Shown in pieces: positions 27,473 to 36,431 of a stretch of 64,000 nucleotides of DNA (the stretch's first letter is position 1; every line of letters starts with the position of its first letter). The notes beneath the pieces are model-generated. The model was not told the origin of the DNA. It saw nothing but the letters and a program-made list of their open reading frames with translations, and made no database searches. A program made the translations under genes and the position numbers. Source of the stretch: Kribbibacterium absianum (GTDB lineage: Bacteria > Actinomycetota > Coriobacteriia > Coriobacteriales > Atopobiaceae); assembly GCF_030067705.1 (NCBI RefSeq), contig NZ_JASJEX010000004.1, forward strand, positions 186,001 through 250,000, read 5' to 3'.

Positions 27473-28036
27473 CTAGTTCTCCTTCTTGTCCTTGCCCTCG
27501 GGCTCCTTCTCGTCGAAGGCGCCCTTGATGGGGGCGACGAGCATGTGCATGTTGCGGCCCTCCATCTTGGGCTGCTGCTCAACGGTCGCGTAAGGGCGCA
27601 GGTCCTCAGCGAGCCGGTCGAGGATCTTGCGGCCCTCCTCCGGGTGCGCCATCTCGCGGCCGCGGAACATGATCGTGATCTTGACGCGGGCGCCCTTCTT
27701 GAGGAAGCGCATCACGTGACCCTTCTTGGTCTCGTAGTCGCCCTTATCGATCTTGGGTCGGAACTTCATCTCTTTGATCTCGACCCGCTGCTGGTTCTTA
27801 CGAGCGGCCTTGGCCTTGATGGCCTGCTCGTACTTGTACTTGCCGTAGTCCATGACCTTGCAGACCGGGGGATCGGCGTTGGGGGCGATCTCCACCAGGT
27901 CGAGGTTCTGGTCCTCGGCGATGCGCAGCGCGTCACGGATCCCGAAGAGACCCAGCTGCGAGCCGTCCACCCCAATGAGGCGGCAGGTCCTGGCGTTGAT
28001 CTGGCCGTTGATGCGCGGCCCGTCGTTCTTGGCTAT
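27473..28036 (-). CDS. infC: Translation initiation factor IF-3, apparent AUA start
   Basis: This 187-residue IF-3 has PRINGQI and [11 protein letters not shown] of the N-terminal domain, then [21 protein letters not shown] and a C-terminal domain with [13 protein letters not shown]-x-HPE. IF-3 stops premature subunit joining and checks the start codon. No ATG, GTG or TTG lies in frame between the AAAGGAAGG Shine-Dalgarno sequence and PRINGQI. The codon at the right distance (9 nt) is ATA at 28034-28036, giving (M)[10 protein letters not shown]. Rare infC starts (AUU in E. coli) allow feedback by IF-3 itself, which is probably the case here. The C-terminus ends in a charged [10 protein letters not shown] tail. 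Confidence 0.93.
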   Translation of the reverse strand: MAKNDGPRINGQINARTCRLIGVDGSQLGLFGIRDALRIAEDQNLDLVEIAPNADPPVCKVMDYGKYKYEQAIKAKAARKNQQRVEIKEMKFRPKIDKGDYETKKGHVMRFLKKGARVKITIMFRGREMAHPEEGRKILDRLAEDLRPYATVEQQPKMEGRNMHMLVAPIKGAFDEKEPEGKDKKEN

Positions 28037-28080
28037 AGCGGTACACCTTCCTTTCGTGGCCTTGTCGGCCGTTGTGTAAC

Positions 28081-28110
28081 AAAAAACCGGTGCGCTCGGG
28101 AGCCACCGGT
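28081..28110 (-). terminator. Attenuator-like terminator in the infC leader
   Basis: On the minus strand a hairpin with 7-bp outer arms (28086-28092 and 28104-28110) and an inner GCTC/GAGC extension is followed by six T. It ends about 45 nt before the infC start, inside the probable 5' leader. A second hairpin (AGGGC/GCCCT arms, 28128-28132 and 28138-28142) lies just upstream. A terminator here, before an infC-rpmI-rplT operon, suggests transcription attenuation. The ligand, perhaps L20 or translation status, is unknown. Confidence 0.6.
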
Positions 28111-28255
28111 CATCACAGCCAAAGGACAGGGCGCAGAGCCCTGGTGCAGTTGCATTGTGAGGACCAGTCAGCAGCCTTCGGTGGCGCCGATCAGGTGGGG
28201 ACGGGGCTTTCGCGACATCCCGCTTGGGTGCGCAGAGTTCGCGCAACGGACTTGG

Positions 28256-28261
28256 ATGATA
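28256..28261 (-). promoter_or_regulatory. Candidate -10 box of the infC operon
   Basis: TATCAT on the minus strand would give a leader of about 210 nt containing both leader hairpins. No strong -35 was found at 16-18 bp. Confidence 0.3.
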
Positions 28262-28503
28262 GCACGTACGCACGTGCGGGGGCTCGGCGCACAAGAACTG
28301 CGCGAGACCGCCTCCCGGCGCGACGGCTCGTGGGGTGGCGCGCTTTGGAGGGGCGAGCTCTGGGGGGGCGCCCTCCCGCCCGCTGCGGACGTGCGCGGAA
28401 TCGATTGTCCGCAAAACTCCCGGGCCGGTTGCGCGGAAATGACGGCCCAGTGGCCTTGTCCTCATGCGTTTCCTACTGTTTTGCCGCAGACATGGGTTGT
28501 GGA

Positions 28504-28541
28504 GAACCGTTTCCCCGCAACTCATTGCGGGGAAACGGTTC
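28504..28541. repeat. 38-nt perfect palindrome between divergent infC and yhhN-like genes
   Basis: Two perfect 17-nt arms (28504-28520 and 28525-28541) flank a 4-nt centre. No T run follows on either side and both neighbouring genes point away, so it does not look like a terminator. It could be an operator or a REP-like element. The rest of 28262-28628 holds nothing else I can name. Confidence 0.7.
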
Positions 28542-28628
28542 CGCGCAAACGACCGGCCGGAACGCGCTGTTTGAAGTCCCCCGTTTCCTGTGCCACCATC
28601 CTGTGCCAACCGTAGGGAGGGGTGCACT

Positions 28629-29318
28629 GTGTCCGGCGTGGTGTGCGCGTGGGTGCTCGGTGTCCTCGGCGTGCTGATGGACGCCTGGTTCATTGTCACG
28701 GACCGCAGGGGCGCGCTGCGACGAGCCGTGCCGCTCAAGGGCGCAGCCTCGGCGCTGTTCGCGGCTGTCGGACTGCTCGGCGCCGCTGGAAGCCCTTCCC
28801 TGTTCGCTTGGACGGTCGCGGCAGGGCTCGTGGCCGGCGCGCTTGGCGATGTCCTGATGGCCGCACGGCACCTCTGCGAGGGCACGGCCAAGAACGTGTT
28901 CCTCGGCGTGGGAATCGTCGCGTTCGCGCTTGGTCACGTGCTGTACCTCGCGGCCCTGCTCGGCGTTGGCGCGAACGTGCTGGCCACCGTGCTTTTGTCG
29001 GCAGCAATCTGCGCCGTGCTCTGGCCGTTCTTCGCCAAACGGGTCAAGGCGCCGACCCCGCTCATCGGCCGCCTGGGCTACAGCTACCTGGTCGTGGTCA
29101 GCACCATGTCCGCAGCCGCCATCGCCTGGGCTGTCTTCTCCCCCAGCCCGCAGTCTGTCTGCATGGCGATCGGCGCCGTGACGTTCGAGTTGAGCGACGC
29201 CTGCATGGTGCTGAACGGCTACAGCCTCCAGCCCGGACGGCCTCCCCGACCGTTCAATTTGGCCATCTACTACGCTGCACAGCTCTTGGTGGCCGCGTCA
29301 CTGTGGCTGCCGGCCTAG
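28629..29318 (+). CDS. YhhN/lysoplasmalogenase family membrane protein
   Basis: The 229-residue protein has about eight hydrophobic segments and the YhhN/TMEM86 layout. Recognisable elements are K-GAASALFAA in helix 2, LVAGALGDVLMA in helix 3 and FELSDACMVLNGY near the end, with conserved acidic residues (GD, SD) facing into the membrane. Family members hydrolyse the vinyl-ether bond of lysoplasmalogens or play a role in lipid turnover. GTG 28629 is chosen because GGGAGGGG lies 6 nt upstream and helix 1 starts right after; the upstream ATG at 28590 has no such site. Its stop overlaps the end of the convergent PIN gene by 4 bp. Confidence 0.75.
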   Translation: MSGVVCAWVLGVLGVLMDAWFIVTDRRGALRRAVPLKGAASALFAAVGLLGAAGSPSLFAWTVAAGLVAGALGDVLMAARHLCEGTAKNVFLGVGIVAFALGHVLYLAALLGVGANVLATVLLSAAICAVLWPFFAKRVKAPTPLIGRLGYSYLVVVSTMSAAAIAWAVFSPSPQSVCMAIGAVTFELSDACMVLNGYSLQPGRPPRPFNLAIYYAAQLLVAASLWLPA

Positions 29319-29737
29319 CGCTCGCAGGCTCCCAGCATCCCAAGGAGCCGCGGTGCTGCCACTTTGGCCAGGCCTTCGAACGCCTCGGCGTCGCGAGAGA
29401 CCAGCACGTCGGCTCCGCACGCGAGAAACGATGCGTGAACGATCTGGTCGTCCAGGTCGGGTTCGTCGAGGTCCAGAGCCGAGGAGATCAGCCGGGCATC
29501 GAGAGGCACCACTTCGAGCAGTTCCACCAGACCCCTGAGCACGCTCTGCACTTGCTCGCGGGTCGCATAGTGTCGCCCAGCGGAGTACGCGAACACAGCC
29601 AGGGAGTCCGCGCCACAGGCCAACGACAACTGGCCCTGTTCGGCCCTGCGGAAGACCTCCCGCGCGGCTTCGTGGTCCGGCCTTCCCCTGAAGGCCATGT
29701 CGACGAGGATGTTCGTGTCCAGGAGGGCTTTAAACAT
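29315..29737 (-). CDS. PIN-domain toxin (VapC-like)
   Basis: The 140-residue protein begins MFKALLDTNILVD, the first PIN active-site strand with its Asp. It also has a central acidic region and ends with DLDDQIVHASFLACGADVLVSRD, which supplies the C-terminal acidic residues. PIN toxins are Mg-dependent ribonucleases that cut tRNA or rRNA. Its start overlaps the antitoxin stop by 8 bp, the usual order of antitoxin first, so the pair is translationally coupled. ATG 29737 is the only start consistent with the PIN domain. Toxin identity is firm at family level; the RNA target is unknown. Confidence 0.85.
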   Translation of the reverse strand: MFKALLDTNILVDMAFRGRPDHEAAREVFRRAEQGQLSLACGADSLAVFAYSAGRHYATREQVQSVLRGLVELLEVVPLDARLISSALDLDEPDLDDQIVHASFLACGADVLVSRDAEAFEGLAKVAAPRLLGMLGACER

Positions 29738-30038
29738 AGGAGGCCGCCCGCTCGACTTGGAGCTCTTTCGCATCCTTGTCAACGAGTTCGGGCGCATACC
29801 AGCCTTCGGTAAGAGCCAAAACTTCGCGCGCCGCCGCTGCCCGTCTTGCCTGGTCTGCCAGCTCCTCATAATTCGGAACCTCGCCAGTCCTGTCGACGTA
29901 CTCGTACATGAGCCGAATCTGCTCAGAACCTGAGGTGCCGGCTCCTTCGAAGACCATATCGACCCGGTGTTTGCGGCTCTCCTCCACGCGCCCGGACACG
30001 ACCGCTGTCTTCTCGCGCACCACTGTTGCCTGCGACAT
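29730..30038 (-). CDS. RelB/DinJ-like antitoxin
   Basis: The 102-residue protein has an N-terminal segment SGRVEESRKHRVDMVFE, then GTSGSEQIRLMYEYVDRTGEVP. This pattern matches the ribbon-helix-helix DNA-binding region of RelB/DinJ antitoxins. The C-terminal half is charged and helical and should wrap the PIN toxin. ATG 30038 is chosen: GAGGGG lies 5 nt upstream. A perfect inverted repeat at 30059-30087 just upstream is the likely autorepression operator. RelB/DinJ antitoxins usually pair with RelE/YafQ toxins, so the PIN partner is less common. Confidence 0.8.
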   Translation of the reverse strand: MSQATVVREKTAVVSGRVEESRKHRVDMVFEGAGTSGSEQIRLMYEYVDRTGEVPNYEELADQARRAAAAREVLALTEGWYAPELVDKDAKELQVERAASYV

Positions 30039-30058
30039 GTCCACCCCTCTCATCTGAT

Positions 30059-30087
30059 TGTCTACATTTTCCCACCTTCTGTAGACA
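30059..30087 (-). promoter_or_regulatory. Operator of the toxin-antitoxin operon
   Basis: The 8-bp arms TGTCTACA (30059-30066) and TGTAGACA (30080-30087) form a perfect inverted repeat with 21 bp between arm centres, two helical turns. It starts 21 bp upstream of the antitoxin ATG. This fits binding by two ribbon-helix-helix dimers and autorepression. Confidence 0.65.
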
Positions 30088-30210
30088 CCGACACGACGCG
30101 TGACCGCGAGATTTCTCGGTACTGCGTTTTTCAGCATCTGAGGCGTCCCTGAAGGCTCCCTGTTTTATCCTGATGCAATCACTCTCAATCGGCGAGGAAC
30201 CGGAGGTCCC

Positions 30211-30789
30211 ATGGAGCTGCTGGAGGAGCGCATTCTGCGCGACGGAACGGTCAAGCCCGGCAACGTCCTCAAAGTGGACAACTTCTTGAATCACCAAGTG
30301 GACATCGAGCTGATCCATGCGATGGCCGACGAGTTCTGTCGGCTCTTCGCTGACTGCCCCATCACCAAAGTGCTCACCATCGAGGCCTCCGGCATCGCCA
30401 TCGCGAGCATCGTCGCCGAGCAGCTGGGCGTTCCGATGGTCTTCGCCAAGAAGGCCCAGTCCATCAACCTCGATGGCGACCTCTACACCACGCAAATCGT
30501 GAGCTACACGCACAAGCGCACCTACGACGTGATCGTGTCCAAGAAGTTCATCTCACCGGACGACCACGTGCTGATCATCGACGACTTCCTCGCGAACGGC
30601 TGCGCGCTCAACGGCCTGATCGACCTCGTGACCCAGGCCGGCGCAACGATCGAGGGCATCGGCATCGCCATCGAGAAGGGCTTCCAGCCGGGCGGCGACG
30701 ACCTCCGCGAGCGCGGGTACCGCCTAGAGTCGCTGGCCATCGTGGACGCGATGAATGCGGACACGGGCGAGATCGTCTTCCGGCACTAG
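30211..30789 (+). CDS. xpt: Xanthine phosphoribosyltransferase
   Basis: This 192-residue type I PRTase has [12 protein letters not shown] at the start, [11 protein letters not shown], an EASGIA segment, and the PRPP-binding motif [11 protein letters not shown] at about 110-120. The length and these motifs match Xpt of B. subtilis type, which converts xanthine and PRPP to XMP. The ATG has GGAGG at 3-4 nt. Purine riboswitches often precede xpt in Firmicutes, but I see no purine aptamer core in 30088-30210. It is divergent from the toxin-antitoxin pair and followed by a terminator. Confidence 0.95.
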   Translation: MELLEERILRDGTVKPGNVLKVDNFLNHQVDIELIHAMADEFCRLFADCPITKVLTIEASGIAIASIVAEQLGVPMVFAKKAQSINLDGDLYTTQIVSYTHKRTYDVIVSKKFISPDDHVLIIDDFLANGCALNGLIDLVTQAGATIEGIGIAIEKGFQPGGDDLRERGYRLESLAIVDAMNADTGEIVFRH

Positions 30790-30810
30790 CCGAGCAACAC
30801 GAGACGTACC

Positions 30811-30846
30811 AGAGGGCCGGGGCGTGGAAAACGTCTCGGCTCTTTT
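30811..30846 (+). terminator. Rho-independent terminator of xpt
   Basis: An imperfect stem (30811-30825 with 30831-30843, one GG bulge and two G-U pairs) is followed by TTTT, 22 bp after the xpt stop. Confidence 0.7.
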
Positions 30847-30861
30847 GCATGGGCACCCGAC

Positions 30862-31315
30862 GACTTGTGCGGAGCGCAGGTTCGCTTTTCCGATCGGGGC
30901 AACCTATGCGGCGCTTGTCTAGGCTGGATCGGAAAGGCCGACTTGTGCGGCGCGTATCTCGGTTTCCCCGACTAGGAGAACCTGTGCGGCGCACATAGCC
31001 CGCCATTCGTCCCATGCCACGCACAGGTTCGCTTTTCCGATCGGGACAACCTGTGCGACGCGCAGTGTTCGGACACAGTCTCGTGCCGCGCACAGGTTCG
31101 CGCACCCTTATCGAGGCAACCTGTGCGGCGCACGTCTAGGCCGGATCGGAAAATCCGACTTGTGCGGCGCATGTCTCGGCCACGCCGGCTGAGAGGACCT
31201 GTGCCACGCGCAGGGCCCGCAAGTCGTCCCATGCCGCGCACGGGTTCGCTTTTCCGATCAACGCGATCTGTGCGGCGCACACGTTCCAGGCTCCAACCTG
31301 CGCCCTGCACAGGTC
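30862..31315. repeat. Intergenic array of a short palindromic motif
   Basis: About 12-13 copies of a 14-18-nt core resembling CCTGTGCGGCGCAC occur every 32-40 bp in both orientations, for example near 30863, 30903, 30942, 30981, 31050, 31120, 31159 and 31198, with inverted copies near 31013, 31082 and 31230. The intervening sequence also recurs, as TTCGCTTTTCCGATC or its complement. Copies are imperfect, so this is not a CRISPR array. Open frames across it are by-products of the repeats; I see no gene in 30847-31444. Confidence 0.85.
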
Positions 31316-31444
31316 GCTTGCGACTCCACTCGGGCGCCCTCGCCCAGCGGGGGTTCACAGCCGGTTCGACATTCCAGCTTTGTTACAGGCGCGAAATGTT
31401 CGGCCGATGCGCGATACACTGGCAACAGGAACTGCACACGCGCG

Positions 31445-31473
31445 TTGTACCTGCGGTTTTTGTCTCCTATACT
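31445..31473 (+). promoter_or_regulatory. Sigma-70-type promoter of the B3/B4-domain gene
   Basis: TTGTAC (31445-31450) and TATACT (31468-31473) are separated by 17 bp, with the ATG at 31517. Both hexamers are good and the spacing is ideal. Confidence 0.65.
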
Positions 31474-31516
31474 TTCCGTGTTTATCGTCTGTCCCAGCGA
31501 GGAGAGAGGCTCTGTC

Positions 31517-32239
31517 ATGGCTCGGTTTGTGGTCGAAGACTCGTTTTGGGAGCTGTTCCCCGACGCTTCCATCGGAGCAGTGGTGGTGCGCGGCATGAAG
31601 CCGGCCAGCGAGGTGACGGACGAGGAGCGCGCAGAGATCGAGAAGCTCCTGTCCGACGCCAACCGCGCCGCCGAGAGGCACCTGGACTCCCCCACCCTGT
31701 CCGAGAACCGCCCGGTGAAGGTGTGGCGCGAGGCCTACCAGAAGTTCAAGACCAAGCGCGGGGCCCGCGTCTCGATCGAGAACCTGCTGAAGCGCGTGCA
31801 CAAGGACCGGCCCGTGGGGCCGATCACCCCGTCCGTGGACCTCTACAACGTGATCTCGCTCACGTACGCATTGCCCGTGGGCGGCGAGAACGTGGACGCG
31901 TTCGAGGGCGACCTGCGGCTGGGCACAACCGAGGGCGGCGACGCGTTCCGCGGCCTTGGCGAGGAGAAGGACGACCCCACGCTGCCCGGCGAGGTCTGCT
32001 ACCGGGACGATGCGGGCGCGGTGTGCCGTTGCCTCAACTGGCGCGACGGGCAGCGAACGGCGCTCGACGACGACTCCGCGAACGCCTTCCTCGTGATCGA
32101 GTCCGTGGACCCGGAGCGCGCCGGCGACCTCGTCGCCGCAATTGACGAGCTGGCGGGCCTGGTGACGAAGTACCTGGGTGGCGCGGTGGTCGAGAAGCAA
32201 ATCCTCACCCGCGACAACCCCACGATGCCGCTGGACTAG
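31517..32239 (+). CDS. B3/B4 (PheT-related) domain protein
   Basis: The 240-residue protein consists of a B3/B4 domain like that in the beta subunit of phenylalanyl-tRNA synthetase. Typical blocks are WREAYQKFKTKRGARVSIENLL and VDLYNVISLTYALPVGG. In PheT this domain edits mischarged Tyr-tRNA(Phe); free-standing relatives may edit tRNA or bind amino acids. There are no synthetase catalytic motifs. ATG 31517 has AGGAGAGAGG upstream and sits 44 bp after a clear promoter, so the upstream in-frame start 31445 was rejected. It is monocistronic. The function is not established beyond the domain. Confidence 0.8.
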   Translation: MARFVVEDSFWELFPDASIGAVVVRGMKPASEVTDEERAEIEKLLSDANRAAERHLDSPTLSENRPVKVWREAYQKFKTKRGARVSIENLLKRVHKDRPVGPITPSVDLYNVISLTYALPVGGENVDAFEGDLRLGTTEGGDAFRGLGEEKDDPTLPGEVCYRDDAGAVCRCLNWRDGQRTALDDDSANAFLVIESVDPERAGDLVAAIDELAGLVTKYLGGAVVEKQILTRDNPTMPLD

Positions 32240-32462
32240 ACAAAGGGACGGACGCCGGGGAGCCCCGGATTGGCCTCCTCGCGCGAGAAGCACGTCTCGG
32301 GGCAGGCCGTCGAACTGTTTACCTCCTATCGTCAGGATTCCGGCGCGACACCGGTTCCCCGCCCGTCCTGGGGTCGAGATGGGGCAAATCCCGCAACAGT
32401 TGACCCCGTATCGGCGCGCCGGCGCGAGCGAGCAGATTCGGGGCACTGAGCCCAAGCACATA

Positions 32463-32489
32463 GGGGCGCTACCAGACCGGCAGCGCCCC
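32463..32489. terminator. Probable bidirectional terminator hairpin
   Basis: GGGGCGCT (32463-32470) pairs with AGCGCCCC (32482-32489) across 11 nt, between the convergent B3/B4 gene (ends 32239) and livF (ends 32541). The T-rich tail is weak on both strands. A smaller CCGGGG/CCCCGG hairpin lies at 32264-32277. Nothing else was recognised in 32240-32540. Confidence 0.45.
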
Positions 32490-32540
32490 CATTCACATCC
32501 ATCTATGAGTCACAACCCGTCGGATGGCGACTCATTGCCA

Positions 32541-33254
32541 TTAGCCGCCGAGATAGGCCTTGCGCACGCGGTCGTCGTTCGCCAGTTCGGCCGCCGGGCC
32601 CTCCATCGAGACGTTGCCCGTCTCGAGCACATAGGCGCGGTCGGCGATCGAGAGCGCCTTCGAGGCGTTCTGCTCCACCAGAAGGATCGTGGTCCCGGCA
32701 TTGTGCAGTGCCTTGATGATGTCGAAGATCTCGTCCACGAGAATGGGCGCGAGACCCATCGACGGCTCGTCGAGCATCAGCAGCGAGGGCCTCGACATCA
32801 TCGCGCGGCCCATCGCGAGCATCTGCTGCTCACCGCCGGAGAGCGTGCCGGCGCGCTGCCACGCGCGCTCCTTGAGGAGCGGGAAGCGCTCGAAAACCGT
32901 CTCGATGGTCTCCTTCGCCTCGGCGTCGTTTCTCGTGTAGGCGCCCATCTCGAGGTTCTCGCGCACCGTCATGTTGAGGAACACGCGCCTGCCCTCGGGG
33001 CAGAGGGCCATGCCGCGGTTGACCACCTTGTGCGCGGGCACGTGCTGCAGGTTCTCGCCCTGGAACTCGATGGTGCCCTTGCGCGCCTTCAACAAGCCGG
33101 CGACGGTGTTGAGCGTCGTCGTCTTGCCGGCGCCGTTCGCACCGATCAGCGACACGATCTCGCCCTCGTTCACCTCGAAGGAGACGCCCTTGATGGCGTG
33201 GATGTTGCCGTAGTACACGTGGAGGTCGTCCACCTTGAGCAGCGGGTTCGCCAT
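32541..33254 (-). CDS. livF: Branched-chain amino-acid ABC transporter ATPase LivF
   Basis: This 237-residue ABC ATPase has Walker A GANGAGKTT (~38-46), the signature LSGGEQQ, Walker B LLMLDEPSMGL and the H-loop position occupied by Gln (LLVEQN), as is normal in LivF. It hydrolyses ATP as a partner of LivG on the LivHM permease. The ATG has AAGGAGG 9 nt upstream and starts 3 bp after the livG stop. It is the last gene of the livKHMGF operon. Confidence 0.93.
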   Translation of the reverse strand: MANPLLKVDDLHVYYGNIHAIKGVSFEVNEGEIVSLIGANGAGKTTTLNTVAGLLKARKGTIEFQGENLQHVPAHKVVNRGMALCPEGRRVFLNMTVRENLEMGAYTRNDAEAKETIETVFERFPLLKERAWQRAGTLSGGEQQMLAMGRAMMSRPSLLMLDEPSMGLAPILVDEIFDIIKALHNAGTTILLVEQNASKALSIADRAYVLETGNVSMEGPAAELANDDRVRKAYLGG

Positions 33255-33257
33255 CGC

Positions 33258-34261
<1,004 letters not shown>

Positions 34262-34265
<4 letters not shown>

Positions 34266-35374
34266 TGGGCGCCCCCTTCCTCAGCGGTCGTGCGCTTGTT
34301 CCAGGGCATGGCTTCCTTGACCTTCTCCATGAGGCTCGCCACGGCAGGGATGTTGGGAAGCACCATCACGGCGATCAGCACGACGGCGTAGATCAACATG
34401 CGGTAGTCCGCCATGAAGCGGAGCGTCTCCGGGAGCACCGTGAGGATGGCCGCCGCGATCACAGAGCCGCGCATCGATCCGATGCCGCCGAGCACCACGT
34501 ACACGAGGATGAGGATCGACGTGTTGTAGTCGAAGCGGCTCGGGACCACCGACGAGAAGTTCATCGCGTAGAGGGCGCCCGCCATGCCGGCAAGGGCGGC
34601 CGCCACCACAAAGGCCATGAGGCGGTACTTGGTGACGTTGATGCCCACGGCCTCCGCGGCGATCTTGTTGTCACGGACGGCCATGATCGCGCGCCCGGAC
34701 CGGCTCTTCATGAGGTTGAGCACGACGAAGAGCGTGAAGAGCACCAGGAGCGTGCCGGCCACGAACGTGGAGATCTTCGTGATGCCCACGGCGCCCTGGG
34801 GCCCGTTGACGACGACCGTTCCGTTGGTCATGCCGAGCGACGTGGTGTCCGTCATCGAGAAGTGCAGGCCGGCGGCGTCGTGGCCCACGTACAGGTTGTT
34901 GAGCAGGTTCTTGATGATCTCGCCAAAGGCCAGGGTGACGATCGCCAGGTAGTCGCCAGAGAGCCGCATGACCGGCACCCCGACAATCGCGCCGAAGATG
35001 GCGCCAAAGATGCCGCCGGTGATGATGCACAGCAGGAGCCTGAGCGCCGGGTCCGGCACCGCGTCCATCAGCACGGAGCTGAGAATCGCGCCCGAGAAGG
35101 CGCCGACGGACATGAAGCCCGCGTGGCCGAGCGACAGCTCGCCGGACACGCCGACCACCAGGTTGAGCGAGAGGGCGGCGCTCACGTACACGCAGATGGG
35201 CACGAGCTGGCCCTGGAACGCGCTCGTGATGGACTTGCCGGCGATCATGGCCTCGATGATCACGAAGAACGCGACCACGATCAGGTAGGTGCCCAGGTTG
35301 CCCGTGAGGGCCTTGAGCAGCCGGTCCTTGGTCGGCACGGCCGCCGCAGTGGTTTCCTTTGCCATGGCGCTCAC
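34262..35374 (-). CDS. livM: Branched-chain amino-acid ABC transporter permease LivM
   Basis: This 370-residue permease has about 9-10 hydrophobic segments and LivM landmarks: NLVVGVSGELSLGHAGFM near the N-terminal third, RLSGDYLAIVTLAFGEI, and GRAIMAVRDNKIAAEAVGI, the cytoplasmic coupling helix that contacts the ATPases. It forms a channel with LivH. GTG 35374 follows the livH stop directly and has AAGG upstream; ATG 35365 is an equally plausible start. The C-terminal tail is charged and cytoplasmic. Confidence 0.92.
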
Positions 35375-36259
35375 CTACACCTTCTCGGGCACGTACTTGC
35401 CGAGCAGGCCGCTCGGCTTGATGAGCAGGACGACGATCAGCACGGCGAACACGATGGCGTCGGCGAACTGCGTGCCGATATAGGCCTTCGCGAAGACCTC
35501 GATGATGCCGAGCAGTACGCCGCCGAGCACCGCGCCCGGGATGGAGCCGATGCCGCCGAAGACGGCCGCAGTGAACGCCTTGATGCCGGGCATCGATCCG
35601 GTGGTGGGCACGAGGCTCGGGTAGGCGCTCATCATGAGCACGCCGGCGATGGCGGCGAGGCCGGAGCCGATGGCGAAGGTCGTGGAGATGGTGGTGTCCA
35701 CGTTGATGCCCATGAGCCGCGCCGCGCCGGGGTCCTCGGAACAGGCGCGCATGGCCTTGCCCATCTTGGTCTTCGACGTGAAGAGCACGAGGGCCACCAT
35801 GATCACAGCGCAGACCACGATCGTGACGATGGTCTCCATCGAGATGACGAGCTGCCCGTCGAACAGCATGATCGGGCCGGAGCCGCCGACGACGGACGGG
35901 AAGACCTTGGGGTTCGCGCCCCAGATGAGCAGCGCCAGGTTCTGCAGGAGATAGGAGACGCCGATGGCTGTGATGAGCACCGTCAGGCTCGGGCTCTGGC
36001 GCAACGGCTTGTACGCGATGCGCTCGATGCAGATGCCGAGAAGGGTGCAGCCGACGACGGCCGCGAGGATGCCGATGAGCGGGTTCAGCCCCAGCGCGTT
36101 GAGCGTCATGAAGCAGATGTAGCCGCCGACCATGATCACGTCGCCGTGGGCGAAGTTCAGCATCTTCGCGATGCCGTACACCATCGTGTAGCCGAGGGCG
36201 ATGATCGCGTAGATGCTCCCCAGGCTGATGCCGTTGATCAGGTTCGTGAGGAAATCCAT
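35375..36259 (-). CDS. livH: Branched-chain amino-acid ABC transporter permease LivH
   Basis: This 294-residue permease has about 8 membrane segments. It starts MDFLTNLINGISLGSIYAII, followed by GYTMVYGIAKMLNFAHGD, and has the coupling helix GKAMRACSEDPGAARLMGI. These are hallmark LivH motifs. The ATG is preceded by GGAGGGAAGG. A GC-rich hairpin separates it from livK upstream, which may raise livK transcript levels over the permease genes. Confidence 0.93.
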   Translation of the reverse strand: MDFLTNLINGISLGSIYAIIALGYTMVYGIAKMLNFAHGDVIMVGGYICFMTLNALGLNPLIGILAAVVGCTLLGICIERIAYKPLRQSPSLTVLITAIGVSYLLQNLALLIWGANPKVFPSVVGGSGPIMLFDGQLVISMETIVTIVVCAVIMVALVLFTSKTKMGKAMRACSEDPGAARLMGINVDTTISTTFAIGSGLAAIAGVLMMSAYPSLVPTTGSMPGIKAFTAAVFGGIGSIPGAVLGGVLLGIIEVFAKAYIGTQFADAIVFAVLIVVLLIKPSGLLGKYVPEKV

Positions 36260-36321
36260 GCCTTCCCTCCTTTTCTCCGTCTCCTGGATGTGCCTACAAA
36301 ACTCGTGCTAGATTGCGCGAA

Positions 36322-36350
36322 GGGAGGCCGCCCCCACAGGACGGCCTCCC
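36322..36350 (-). other. Intercistronic hairpin between livK and livH
   Basis: Perfect 9-bp arms (36322-36330 and 36342-36350) with an 11-nt loop lie between livK and livH on the same strand, without a T run. Such hairpins usually protect the upstream message or partly stop transcription, giving excess binding protein. Confidence 0.6.
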
Positions 36351-36431
36351 GCACCGTTAAACGGAATTAACCCGCGTGAAAGAGCCGAAACACATCGGAC
36401 CAGACGCGCCCGCCCCTGCGGTGAGCGCCCC

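Noticed and set aside
30088-30210. Purine riboswitch upstream of xpt
   Set aside because: No conserved purine-aptamer loop motifs or paired stems were found in this stretch.
30862-31315. CRISPR-like array
   Set aside because: Copies are imperfect, occur in both orientations, the intervening sequences repeat themselves, and no cas gene is near.
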